Assembly (NCBI RefSeq): GCF_004342025.1 | Contig: NZ_SLWN01000016.1 | Location: 152,158-216,157, forward strand | Direction of reading: 5' to 3' | Length of the DNA: 64,000 bases | Source: Kribbella steppae | GTDB lineage: Bacteria > Actinomycetota > Actinomycetes > Propionibacteriales > Kribbellaceae | Shown here: piece after piece, positions 40,936 through 49,466 of the stretch | How positions within the stretch are numbered: the stretch's first letter is position 1 | Layout: each line of letters begins with the position of its first letter | Made by a program: the position numbers and the translations under genes | The notes under the pieces: generated by a model | What the model was told of the DNA's origin: nothing | Databases searched by the model: none | The model's input: only the letters and a program-made list of their open reading frames with translations

Positions 40936-42001
40936 GGGCCGACCTCGTCTGGACGTGCCGGACGATGCGGTGCAGCACCTCGGGATCGGTGTCCGGCGGC
41001 ACCCCGTGGCCGAGGTTGAAGATGTGGCCGGGAGCTGCCTTCCCCTCCGCGAGGATGCGGTCGATCTCCGGCTCCAACGCGTCCCAGCCGGCGAAGAGCA
41101 GCGCCGGATCCAGGTTGCCCTGGACCGGCTTCGGACCCGATCCGGCCGCGGCGATCCGCCGTACCGCCTCATCCAGCGGCACCCGCCAGTCGACCCCGAC
41201 GACATCCGCGCCGGCCTCGCTCATCAGCCCGAGCAGCTCGCCCGTGTTCACGCCGAAGTGCAGCCTCGGTACGCCGTACGACGCCAACGCCTCGAACACC
41301 TTGGCCGAGTGCGGTTGGACGAACTGGGCATAGTCGCGCGCCGAGAGCCCGCCCGCCCACGAGTCGAACAACTGGATCGCGGACGCGCCCGCCTCGATCT
41401 GCACCGACAGGTACGCGATCGCCACATCGGCCAGCCGGTCCGCCAGCGCGTGCCACAGCTTCGGGTCGCCGTGCATCAGCGCCTTAGTCTTCGCGTGGTC
41501 CTTGCTCGGGCCGCCTTCGACCAGGTACGACGCCACCGTGAAGGGCGCACCGGCGAAGCCGATGAGCGGGGTGCCGTCGAGTTCGGCGACCAACTGCTTG
41601 ACCGAGTCCGAGGTGTACGGCACGTCCGCGGGAGTGACCGGGCGGACCGCGTCGAGGCCGGCCGCGTCGCGGATCGGCGCCGCGACCACCGGACCGACAC
41701 CCGGCTTGATCTCGATGTCGAAGCCGGTCGCCTTCAGCGGCAGGACGATGTCGGAGTAGAAGATGGCCGCGTCGACGCCGTAACGGCGTACCGGCTGCAG
41801 CGTTATCTCGACAACGAGGTCGGGACGCATGCAGGACTCCAGCATCGTGGTGCCCTCGCGGACCTTCCGGTACTCCGGCAGCGAGCGCCCGGCCTGGCGC
41901 ATGAACCATACCGGCGTATGCGGACCCGACTCACCCCGAGCCGCAAGCAGGAAGGGAGATCGTTCGGTCGCGCTGGGTGACGGCGGCAGGATCGAAGACA
42001 C
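40922..42001 (-). CDS. hemE: Uroporphyrinogen decarboxylase
   Basis: It decarboxylates uroporphyrinogen III to coproporphyrinogen III. The 359-residue TIM-barrel protein has the N-terminal signature VWFMRQAGRSLPEYR, the catalytic Asp-bearing IFYSDIVLP, FAGAPFTVASYLVEG and the C-terminal FNLGHGVPPDTDPEVL. GTG 42001 fits the family N-terminus; no strong SD site decides it. It leads the minus-strand haem operon and is divergent from DUF3000. Confidence 0.95.
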   Translation of the reverse strand: MSSILPPSPSATERSPFLLAARGESGPHTPVWFMRQAGRSLPEYRKVREGTTMLESCMRPDLVVEITLQPVRRYGVDAAIFYSDIVLPLKATGFDIEIKPGVGPVVAAPIRDAAGLDAVRPVTPADVPYTSDSVKQLVAELDGTPLIGFAGAPFTVASYLVEGGPSKDHAKTKALMHGDPKLWHALADRLADVAIAYLSVQIEAGASAIQLFDSWAGGLSARDYAQFVQPHSAKVFEALASYGVPRLHFGVNTGELLGLMSEAGADVVGVDWRVPLDEAVRRIAAAGSGPKPVQGNLDPALLFAGWDALEPEIDRILAEGKAAPGHIFNLGHGVPPDTDPEVLHRIVRHVQTRSARVPA

Positions 42002-42094
42002 ACAGCGATGATCCCACGCTGTCCCGACGCCCTCACATGACCCTGCCGGCGCCGAAGGCCCGGCCAATGGCACAGCGCTGCTACCGGCGCGTCG

Positions 42095-42127
42095 TCACAG
42101 GCGTCTGTGAGTAATCAGTCGTAGGCT
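42095..42127. promoter_or_regulatory. Dyad and leaderless -10 between hemE and DUF3000
   Basis: The perfect dyad TCACAGGCGTCTGTGA (42095-42110) lies 11 nt before TAGGCT (42122-42127), which ends 7 nt before the DUF3000 ATG. The dyad would overlap the -35 region of that promoter and is also upstream of hemE, so a regulator here could affect both directions. The factor is unknown. Confidence 0.4.
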
Positions 42128-42134
42128 GCGAAGC

Positions 42135-42746
42135 ATGGGTGCCCGCAAGCAGGTCGACGCGCCACCCGCGGAGTTCGCCGAGGCAGTGTCGCAATTGCGC
42201 GGTGCCCGGTTCCGGCCCGAGGTATTCGTCGAGGAGATGCCCGCGCCGCAGCGGATCGCACCGCATGCGGCGGCGGTCAGCGCTGACGTGACGGTCGACG
42301 GTGACGATATCGCCACCGGCCGCCTGGTCATCCTCTACGACCCGGACGGGAACGACGCCTGGCAGTCGACCTTCCGCTGTGTCGCGTACGTGCGTGCGGC
42401 CGTCGAGCCGGAAATGGTGACCGACGCGCTGCTCGGCGGCGTGGGCTGGACCTGGCTGATGGAGGCGTTGACCGACCGGGGTGCCGACTTCCTGGCCCCG
42501 AGCGGTACCGTCACCAGAGTGGTTTCCGAAAGCTTCGGCGGAATGGCCGACGACGACGCGACGGCGGAGATCGAGATCCGCGCGTCCTGGAGTCCGGTGC
42601 CGGGACCAGGTGACAGTGGTGGCACCGTGGACGTGACCCGGCACGCGGAGGCGTGGGGCGAGGTGCTCTGCACGGCGGCCGGCCTGCCGCCGGTGCCGCC
42701 GGGGGTGGTGGCGATGCCGACCCGGCGCGGACAGCGGGGCCGATGA
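42135..42746 (+). CDS. DUF3000 protein
   Basis: This 203-residue actinobacteria-specific soluble protein shows the DUF3000 pattern (FAEAVSQLRGARFRPEVFVE, PQRIAPHAAAVSADV, GRLVILYDPDGNDAWQSTFR). No catalytic motif is visible. It overlaps the ribonuclease D gene by 4 nt (ATGA), a pairing that hints at a role in RNA metabolism but does not prove it. It appears to be leaderless. Confidence 0.9.
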   Translation: MGARKQVDAPPAEFAEAVSQLRGARFRPEVFVEEMPAPQRIAPHAAAVSADVTVDGDDIATGRLVILYDPDGNDAWQSTFRCVAYVRAAVEPEMVTDALLGGVGWTWLMEALTDRGADFLAPSGTVTRVVSESFGGMADDDATAEIEIRASWSPVPGPGDSGGTVDVTRHAEAWGEVLCTAAGLPPVPPGVVAMPTRRGQRGR

Positions 42747-44005
42747 GCCCGGCCGAGACCCAGCAGCCGCCAGTCCCGGACGACCCGACCGCGCACCTGC
42801 CACTGCTCGAACTCCGTGACGGCCTCTCCGAGGTCGTCGATACCGGCATCGCGTTGACCGATGTGGTCGAGGCGTTCCAGTCCGGCTCCGGCCCGGTGGC
42901 CGTCGACGCCGAACGCGCCTCCGGCTACCGGTACTCGCACCGTGCGTACCTCGTCCAGCTCCGCCGCGAAGGCGCCGGCTCGGCCCTGGTCGACCCGATC
43001 CCGTTCGGCGACCTGTCCGCGCTCGGCGATGCGATCGTCGACGCCGAGTGGATCATCCACGCCGCCAACCAGGACCTGGCCTGCCTGGCCGAGGTCGGGA
43101 TGGTGCCGCGGAAGGTGTTCGACACCGAGCTGGCCGGCCGCCTGCTCGGGTACCCGAAGGTCGGCCTCGCCTCGCTGGTCAGCGAAGTCCTGGGCTACCG
43201 GATGCGCAAGGAGCACTCCGCGGCGGACTGGTCGACCCGCCCGCTGCCCGGGCCCTGGCTGATCTACGCCGCGCTCGACGTGGAGATGCTGATCGAGCTG
43301 CGCAACGCGATCGAGGCCGAGCTACGCCGTGAGGGCAAATGGGAGTGGGCCGAGCAGGAGTTCGCCGCGATCCTGTCCGCTCCTCCGCGTGAGCCGAAGC
43401 CCGACCCGTGGCGCCGTACGTCGGGGATGCATCGCGTCCGCAATCGCCGCAGTCTGGCCGTCGTACGGGCGCTGTGGGAGGCCCGCGACCAGATCGCGGA
43501 GGCCGCCGACATCTCCCCCGGCCGGATCCTGCCGGATGCCGCGATCGTGGAGGCCGCGTCGGCGATGCCGGCCGACCGGGACACGTTGCAGCGGCTGACC
43601 GCGTTCAAAGGCCGCGGCGCGCACCGGCACATGCGCACGTGGTGGGAGGCCATCGACCACGCCCGTCGCCTGCCCGACTCCGAGCTCCCGAAGCAGGGAC
43701 CGCGGTACGACGGCCCGCCGCCGGCCCGCGCCTGGGCCGACCGGGACCCCGATGCGGCCGCTCGCCTGTCGGCTGCTCGATCCGCCGTCGGTGAGATCGC
43801 CGAGGCGCATCGCCTGCCGACCGAAAATCTGATGGCGCCGGACACGATCCGCCGGTTGGCCTGGTCGCCGCCGAGTGATCCGAGCCTCGAGGTGGTCAGC
43901 ATGTTCCTGCGTGACCACGGCGCCCGCGAGTGGCAGATCGGCCTCACGGCCGAGGTCCTCACGGACGCCATGGCGGCAGAAGCGCCGGCGAAACCGCTCG
44001 ACTAA
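42743..44005 (+). CDS. rnd: Ribonuclease D
   Basis: This 3'-5' exoribonuclease acts in tRNA and small-RNA maturation. The 420-residue protein has the DEDD exonuclease domain: VAVDAERASGYRY (motif I), WIIHAANQDLACLAEVG (motif II) and LIYAALDVEMLIEL (motif III, DEDDy). An HRDC domain (~240-320) and a second HRDC-like C-terminal region follow, as in RNase D. The DEDD residues in the first motif read D-A-E. ATG 42743 overlaps the DUF3000 stop. Confidence 0.92.
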   Translation: MSPAETQQPPVPDDPTAHLPLLELRDGLSEVVDTGIALTDVVEAFQSGSGPVAVDAERASGYRYSHRAYLVQLRREGAGSALVDPIPFGDLSALGDAIVDAEWIIHAANQDLACLAEVGMVPRKVFDTELAGRLLGYPKVGLASLVSEVLGYRMRKEHSAADWSTRPLPGPWLIYAALDVEMLIELRNAIEAELRREGKWEWAEQEFAAILSAPPREPKPDPWRRTSGMHRVRNRRSLAVVRALWEARDQIAEAADISPGRILPDAAIVEAASAMPADRDTLQRLTAFKGRGAHRHMRTWWEAIDHARRLPDSELPKQGPRYDGPPPARAWADRDPDAAARLSAARSAVGEIAEAHRLPTENLMAPDTIRRLAWSPPSDPSLEVVSMFLRDHGAREWQIGLTAEVLTDAMAAEAPAKPLD

Positions 44006-44490
44006 GCGGGTAGCTGGGCCTCGATCGCCTCGACGATCTCGGGCGACTCCGGCTCGGTGCGGGGGCGGAAGCGTGCCGCCACCGCGCCCACGGGGCTGAT
44101 CAGGAACTTCTCGAAGTTCCACTGGATGTCGCCGGCCTCGCCTGCAGCGTCCGGTGTCTGGGTGAGCTCGCCGTACAGCGGGTGCCGCCGCTCACCGTTG
44201 ACCTCGATCTTGTCGAGCATCGGGAACGTCACGCCGTACGACGTCGAGCAGAAGGCGGAGATCTCCTCGGACGTGCCCGGCTCCTGGCCGCCGAACTGGT
44301 TGCAGGGGACGCCGAGCACGGTGAAGCCGCGGGAGGCGTACTGCTTCTGCAGGTTCTCCAGACCCTCGTACTGCGGGGTCAGACCGCACTTCGAGGCGAC
44401 ATTCACGATGAGAACGGCCTTGCCCTTGTACTCGCCGAGCGAGGTGGCAGCGCCGGAGAGGGTCGTCAGCGGGATGTCGTACAGGCTCAT
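44002..44490 (-). CDS. Glutathione peroxidase-family protein (Cys type)
   Basis: This 162-residue thioredoxin-fold peroxidase reduces hydroperoxides. The peroxidatic residue is Cys in VNVASKCGLTPQYEGLE, and the tetrad partners are in CNQFGGQEPG and WNFEKFLI. Actinobacterial members usually draw on thioredoxin or mycothiol rather than glutathione. The SD AAGGA lies 6 nt before ATG 44490. It overlaps the upstream dienelactone hydrolase by 4 nt, and its stop overlaps the convergent rnd gene by 4 nt. Confidence 0.93.
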   Translation of the reverse strand: MSLYDIPLTTLSGAATSLGEYKGKAVLIVNVASKCGLTPQYEGLENLQKQYASRGFTVLGVPCNQFGGQEPGTSEEISAFCSTSYGVTFPMLDKIEVNGERRHPLYGELTQTPDAAGEAGDIQWNFEKFLISPVGAVAARFRPRTEPESPEIVEAIEAQLPA

Positions 44491-45161
44491 TCGGATCCTT
44501 GGGAGGTAGGAAGTTGACGGGAGAGAAACTCGACCGTACGCCGCCACGCCAACTCGGAGGCCTCGGCGTGGTGGAAGGCGGGCAAGGGATTGTCGAACGC
44601 GTGACCCGCACCGGGATATCGATGGACCTCGGCACCATCCAGGACGGCGACGATGTCGTCGACCGGCAGGTACGCATCCGCGTCGCCGAAGTGATGCAGG
44701 CTCCTCGCGGTCACCTTCGGCGCGAGGTCCAGCAACTGCGGTAGGGCCGAGCCGTAGTAGCTCACCAGCACATCGGCCGGGGACATCGCGGCCACGTTGA
44801 ACCCGAGCCCGCCGCCGAAGCAGAACCCGACCACAGCGGTGCCCGCGTCACGACTGCGCAGGTACTCCAGCGCGGCGACCGAGTCCACGACGGCCTGGTC
44901 CCAGTCCAGCCGGCCCACGATCGCCATCGCCTTCTCCAGCAGATCCGGCGCGGACTCGTCCAGTTCGGTGTCGTCCAGCCGCCAGTAGATCTCCGGCGCG
45001 ATCACGTAGTACCCGAGGGCAGCAAGATCCGCGGCACGCTGCTTGATGTAGTCGGAGACCCCGAAGATCTCCTGCAGGAGCAGCACGCCGGGCCCGTCGC
45101 CCCCAGGGTTCCACTCGTGGACTGGCATCAACCCTGATCCGGTATCGATCTCCAAAGTCAC
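44487..45161 (-). CDS. Dienelactone hydrolase-family protein
   Basis: This 224-residue alpha/beta-hydrolase has the family Cys nucleophile in VVGFCFGGGLGF, the acid residue region SLHHFGDADAYLPVDD and the late His in YPGAGHAFDNP. It opens a lactone or other carboxylic ester; the substrate is undecided. It is translationally coupled (ATGA) to the peroxidase gene. The gene starts with GTG. Confidence 0.9.
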   Translation of the reverse strand: MTLEIDTGSGLMPVHEWNPGGDGPGVLLLQEIFGVSDYIKQRAADLAALGYYVIAPEIYWRLDDTELDESAPDLLEKAMAIVGRLDWDQAVVDSVAALEYLRSRDAGTAVVGFCFGGGLGFNVAAMSPADVLVSYYGSALPQLLDLAPKVTARSLHHFGDADAYLPVDDIVAVLDGAEVHRYPGAGHAFDNPLPAFHHAEASELAWRRTVEFLSRQLPTSQGSE

Positions 45162-45182
45162 ACAGTGAAGCCTACTGGTCGC

Positions 45183-45890
45183 CTAACGAGCTTCCAGCAC
45201 GCCGCCTCCGTCGGCGGGCGTGCGAAGAACCTCTTCCCGTACCGGCGTCGTCGGCGCAGGCTTTGGCGGGCGCGGCATCCAGGCCGTGCACTCCTCGATC
45301 GCTGCGGTCAGCAGGTTGAACAGCCGGTCGTCCGGGTCCGGCACGCAGGCCTGCGAGATGCCTTCCACCGCACAGGACACGGCCCGTGGTGCGGTCCGTT
45401 TCGCGAAGTCCGGCGTACCCCGGTGAGTCCTGGAGGTGAAGGATCGCGCCCACTTGGTCGCGGACGGGACCGACTCGAGCGCCTCCCGCGAGGCCGGCTC
45501 GAGGTCGTCCAGCGGACGCCCGTCCAGCGCTGCGAGGTGCTTCTCCCCCACCAGCAGAGCCACCGCGAGGATGTACTGCCGCTCTTGCGACACGATCGGC
45601 AGCGCGTGCTGGATGCAGCGCGCCGTCACTCGCGGTACGACGTGTGGGTCGTCCGGAGTCAGCCCGATCACCGAGGGGATCAGTGGAGCCAGCCGCGCGC
45701 GGCCGGCGTCCGTCGTGCAGTCGTTGACGTCTCGCGCAACGCCGGCCAGCAACGGGTGCGTGCAGCCCGGGTGGTCCGACCACGGCTCGCCGGCCAGGTA
45801 GGAGGCGAACTCCATGAAGCAGGCGCCCTTGCGCGGATTGCGGTGTTTGCCCCGGCTCAGCACCGGTACGGCGAGATCAAAGTTGTTCAT
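45183..45890 (-). CDS. Conserved protein of unknown function
   Basis: This 235-residue soluble protein is not one I can assign. A distinctive N-terminal block reads GKHRNPRKGACFMEFASYLA, then EPWSDHPGCTHPLLAGVARD. Several Cys and His residues (ACFM, GCTH, RCIQH, SCAVEG) could bind metal. No membrane segment is present. ATG 45890 has a strong GGGGAGAG 7 nt upstream. It is divergent from fadA with ~188 nt between them. Confidence 0.72.
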   Translation of the reverse strand: MNNFDLAVPVLSRGKHRNPRKGACFMEFASYLAGEPWSDHPGCTHPLLAGVARDVNDCTTDAGRARLAPLIPSVIGLTPDDPHVVPRVTARCIQHALPIVSQERQYILAVALLVGEKHLAALDGRPLDDLEPASREALESVPSATKWARSFTSRTHRGTPDFAKRTAPRAVSCAVEGISQACVPDPDDRLFNLLTAAIEECTAWMPRPPKPAPTTPVREEVLRTPADGGGVLEAR

Positions 45891-46026
45891 AGAACGGCTC
45901 TCCCCATAGCTACCTGCCACCAGCATGCGCCGATTCGGCCGCGTTCGCCACGGGTTGCGGCCTGCGTGACCACATGGGTGTGGTTTGTGAGCAGCCGCAC
46001 AGGCCCGGGTGCTTTGGGAGTTCTGT

Positions 46027-46038
46027 TACCCACGGGTA
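46027..46038 (+). promoter_or_regulatory. Operator-like dyad upstream of fadA
   Basis: TACCC-AC-GGGTA is a 5+2+5 perfect dyad about 40 nt before the thiolase start, placed where a promoter is expected. Its form resembles operators of TetR-type fatty-acid degradation regulators, but no regulator is in the window. Confidence 0.35.
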
Positions 46039-46078
46039 GCATCTGACTAGCTTTCCCGACCCCCAGAGGAGGGCCCTC

Positions 46079-47278
46079 GTGCCCCGTGAGATCCGCGATG
46101 TCGTGTTCGTCGACGGCGTTCGCACCCCGTTCGGCAAGGCCAAGGGCCAGTACGCCGAGACGCGCGCCGACGACCTGGTCATCAAGTGCATCCGGGAGCT
46201 GCTCCGGCGGAACCCGGAGCTCCCGCCGGAGCGGGTGGACGAGGTCGCGATCGCGGCCACCACCCAGATCGGCGACCAGGGCCTGACCATCGGCCGGACC
46301 GCGGCCCTGCTGGCCGGCCTGCCGAACACCACGCCCGGCTACGCCATCGACCGGATGTGCGCCGGCGCGATGACCGCCGTCACCACCACCGCCGCGGGGA
46401 TCGCCTTCGGTGCGTACGACGTGGTCGTGGCCGGCGGTGTCGAGCACATGGGCCGCCACCCGATGGGCGAGGGTGTCGACCCGAACCCGCGGATCATCTC
46501 CGAGAAGCTGGTCGACACCTCTGCCCTGGTGATGGGGTCGACCGCGGAGAACCTGCACGACCGGTTCCCGACCATCACCAAGCAGCGCGCCGACGCGTTC
46601 GCCGCTGCGTCCCAGGAGCGTGCGGCCAAGGCCTACGCGAACGACCTGATCCAGCCCGACCTCGTGCCGATCGCGACCCGGTCGGCCGAGCAGGGCTGGG
46701 GCTACGCAAGCATCGACGAGCCGATGCGCCCGGGGACGACGGTCGAGGACCTGGCCGCCCTGAAGACGCCGTTCCGCCCGCACGGCCGGGTGACGGCCGG
46801 CAACTCGGCCGGTATCAACGACGGCGCGACCGCCTGCGTGCTCGCCTCCGCCGAGGCGGCCGCGGAGCTCGGCCTGACCCCGAAGATGACGCTGGTCTCG
46901 TACGGCTTCGCCGGCGTCGAGCCCGAGGTGATGGGGGTCGGCCCAGTCCCGGCAACCGAGAAGGCGCTCAAGCTGGCCGGCCTGACCATCGAGGACATCG
47001 GCGCGTTCGAGGTGAACGAGGCGTTCGCCGTCCAGGTGCTGGCGTTCCTGGAGCACTACGGCATCGCCGACGACGACCCGCGGGTCAACCCGTACGGCGG
47101 TGCGATCGCCTACGGCCACCCGCTGGCGTCCAGCGGCGTGCGGCTGATGAACCAACTGGCCAAGCAGTTCGAGCAGCGCCCGGAGGTCCGCTACGGCCTG
47201 ACCACCATGTGCGTCGGCCTCGGCATGGGCGGCACCGTGATCTGGGAGAACCCCAACTGGGAAGGGGCGGCCGCGTGA
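46079..47278 (+). CDS. fadA: Acetyl-CoA acyltransferase (thiolase)
   Basis: It cleaves 3-ketoacyl-CoA in the last step of beta-oxidation. The 399-residue protein has the active-site Cys in DRMCAGAMTAV, the NEAFAVQVLAFLE segment with His region GGAIAYGHPLASSGVR, and the C-terminal catalytic Cys in TTMCVGLGMG. The SD AGAGGAGGG is close to ideal for GTG 46079. It overlaps fadB by 4 nt (GTGA). Confidence 0.95.
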   Translation: MPREIRDVVFVDGVRTPFGKAKGQYAETRADDLVIKCIRELLRRNPELPPERVDEVAIAATTQIGDQGLTIGRTAALLAGLPNTTPGYAIDRMCAGAMTAVTTTAAGIAFGAYDVVVAGGVEHMGRHPMGEGVDPNPRIISEKLVDTSALVMGSTAENLHDRFPTITKQRADAFAAASQERAAKAYANDLIQPDLVPIATRSAEQGWGYASIDEPMRPGTTVEDLAALKTPFRPHGRVTAGNSAGINDGATACVLASAEAAAELGLTPKMTLVSYGFAGVEPEVMGVGPVPATEKALKLAGLTIEDIGAFEVNEAFAVQVLAFLEHYGIADDDPRVNPYGGAIAYGHPLASSGVRLMNQLAKQFEQRPEVRYGLTTMCVGLGMGGTVIWENPNWEGAAA

Positions 47279-49386
47279 GCCTCCAAGACTTGATTGACCA
47301 GGCGGTCGCGATCGAGACCGACGAGGTCGTCACGCTCGCACACTCGCGGGACGTCGTCCTGCCGGGCAAGGCCGGCACGATGGCCCTCATCACGCTCGAC
47401 AACGGGCACGACCACACCAAGCCGAACACGTTCGGCCCGAAGGGGCTGGCGTCGCTCAACACCGCGATCGACGCCGCGCTGGCCCGCGACGAGGTCGTCG
47501 CGATCGGCGTGACCGGCAAGCCGTTCATCCTGGCCGCCGGCGCCGACCTGACCGGCGTACCGAAGCTGACCGACCGCGAGCAGGCGCTCAACCTGGGCCG
47601 GATCGGGCATGGCGTGATGCGCAAGCTGGTCGACGGCGGCAAGCCGTCCTTCGCGTTCGTGAACGGGGTCGCGCTCGGCGGCGGCCTCGAGGTCGCGCTG
47701 CACGCCACTTACCGCACGGTCTCGGTCGCGGCCGGGATGCTGTCGACCCCCGAGGTGTTCCTCGGCCTGATCCCTGGCTGGGGCGGCAACTTCCTGCTGC
47801 CGAACCTGATCGGCGCCGACCACGCGGTCAAGGTCGTCGTCGAGAACGCCCTGAACCAGAACAAGATGCTCAGCGGCCCCGAGGCGGTGAAGCTCGGCAT
47901 CGGCGACGTCCTGCTCGACTCGGCCGACTTCCTCGAGCAGTCGCTGCTGTGGGCGAGCAAGGTGCTCAAGGGTGACATCACGCCTCTGCGGGCGGAGATC
48001 GACCGTGGTGACGCCTGGGACGCGGCTGTTGCCCGTGGCAAGGGGTTTGCCGACGTCAAGGTGAGCGGTGCGGCCCCGGCGCCGTACCGGGCCCTGGAAC
48101 TGATCGCGGCGGCGAAGGACAACGATCGCGACCGCGGCTTCGCGGCCGAGGACGAGGCGCTCGCCGACCTGATCATGAGCGAGGAGCTGCGCAGCGGCCT
48201 CTACGCGTTCGACCTGGTGAACAAGCGAGCCAAGCGTCCGGCCGGCGCGCCGGACAAGTCGCTCGCCCGCCCGGTCGGCAAGGTCGGTGTCGTCGGCGCC
48301 GGTCTGATGGCGGGTCAGCTGGCACTGCTGTTCGTACGGCGCCTCGAGGTGCCCGTCGTACTCACGGACCTGGACCAGGAGCGGGTGGACCGTGGTGTCG
48401 GGTACGTGCACGGTGAGATCGACAAGCTGCTCGGCAAGGGCCGGATCCGGCCGGACAAGGCGAACCAGCTCAAGGCGCTGGTCACCGGATCGGTCGACCG
48501 GGCAGTCTTCGCGGACGCGGACTTCGTGATCGAGGCCGTGTTCGAGGAGCTGCGGCTGAAGAAGACGATCTTCGCCGACCTGGAGAAGATCATCCGGCCG
48601 GACGCGGTGCTGGCGACGAACACCTCGTCCCTGTCCGTGACCGAGATGGCCGCGGACCTGGAGCACCCGGAGCGGGTGGTCGGGTTCCACTTCTTCAACC
48701 CGGTCGCGGTGCTGCCGCTGCTGGAGATCATCCGCGCGGACCAGACCAACGACGCGACGCTGGCCACCGCGTTCGCGGTCGGCAAGACGCTGAAGAAGTC
48801 CTGCGTACTGGTCAAGGACGCGCCGGCGTTCGTGGTGAACCGGCTGCTGACCCGCTTCCTGGGTGAGGTCAGCGCGGCGGTCGACGAGGGCACTCCGGTC
48901 CCCGCGGCGGACAAGGCGCTGTCCGCCCTCGGCCTTCCGATGCCGCCGTTCGTGCTGCTGCAGCTGGTCGGCCTGCCGGTCGCGCTGCACGTGGCGGAGA
49001 CGATGAACCGGGCCTACCCGGACCGGTTCGCGGTGTCGGAGAACCTGGCGAAGGTGGTTGCCGCGGGCAAGAGCTCGTTCTACCTCTGGCCGGAGGGCAA
49101 GCCGGTCGTCGACCCGGAGGTCGAGGCGCTGGTGAGCGTCGGCGACAAGCCGTCGACGGCCGAGGAGCTGCGGACCCGTGTGCTGACCGCGCTGGCCGAG
49201 GAGATCCGAATCATGCTCGACGAGGGCGTCGTCGCGGAGGCGCAGGACATCGACCTGTGCCTGCTGCTCGGCGCCGGCTGGCCGTTCCACCTCGGCGGCA
49301 TCACGCCGTACCTGGACCGGTCGGGTCTCTCGGAGAAGGTCAACGGCTCACGCTTCCTGCCGAAAGGCCTCGCAAGCCTGAGCTGA
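47275..49386 (+). CDS. fadB: Fused enoyl-CoA hydratase / 3-hydroxyacyl-CoA dehydrogenase
   Basis: This multifunctional beta-oxidation alpha-subunit has 703 residues. The N-terminal crotonase domain (~1-300) has ILAAGADLTGVPK and NGVALGGGLEVALHA, with the hydratase Glu in STPEVFLGLIPGWGG. The dehydrogenase follows: VGVVGAGLMAGQLALLF (NAD), ATNTSSLSVTEMA, VVGFHFFNPV (catalytic His) and the C-terminal helical domain with PPFVLLQLVG. It is co-translated with fadA as an alpha-beta complex. Confidence 0.95.
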   Translation: MSLQDLIDQAVAIETDEVVTLAHSRDVVLPGKAGTMALITLDNGHDHTKPNTFGPKGLASLNTAIDAALARDEVVAIGVTGKPFILAAGADLTGVPKLTDREQALNLGRIGHGVMRKLVDGGKPSFAFVNGVALGGGLEVALHATYRTVSVAAGMLSTPEVFLGLIPGWGGNFLLPNLIGADHAVKVVVENALNQNKMLSGPEAVKLGIGDVLLDSADFLEQSLLWASKVLKGDITPLRAEIDRGDAWDAAVARGKGFADVKVSGAAPAPYRALELIAAAKDNDRDRGFAAEDEALADLIMSEELRSGLYAFDLVNKRAKRPAGAPDKSLARPVGKVGVVGAGLMAGQLALLFVRRLEVPVVLTDLDQERVDRGVGYVHGEIDKLLGKGRIRPDKANQLKALVTGSVDRAVFADADFVIEAVFEELRLKKTIFADLEKIIRPDAVLATNTSSLSVTEMAADLEHPERVVGFHFFNPVAVLPLLEIIRADQTNDATLATAFAVGKTLKKSCVLVKDAPAFVVNRLLTRFLGEVSAAVDEGTPVPAADKALSALGLPMPPFVLLQLVGLPVALHVAETMNRAYPDRFAVSENLAKVVAAGKSSFYLWPEGKPVVDPEVEALVSVGDKPSTAEELRTRVLTALAEEIRIMLDEGVVAEAQDIDLCLLLGAGWPFHLGGITPYLDRSGLSEKVNGSRFLPKGLASLS

Positions 49387-49394
49387 CCAGGACC

Positions 49395-49438
49395 GCTGGG
49401 GGTCGGTGCGGAGCCGGAAGCCCGCTCCGGCCCCCAGC
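49395..49438. terminator. Two-step hairpin between convergent fadB and HxlR genes
   Basis: GCTGGGGG/CCCCCAGC form an 8-bp outer stem and CGGAGC/GCTCCG an inner 6-bp stem. The structure lies between the fadB stop and the convergent regulator stop and can work for both. Confidence 0.65.
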
Positions 49439-49466
49439 AGCATGTCCCAGTAAACCGCGCTGTCGG

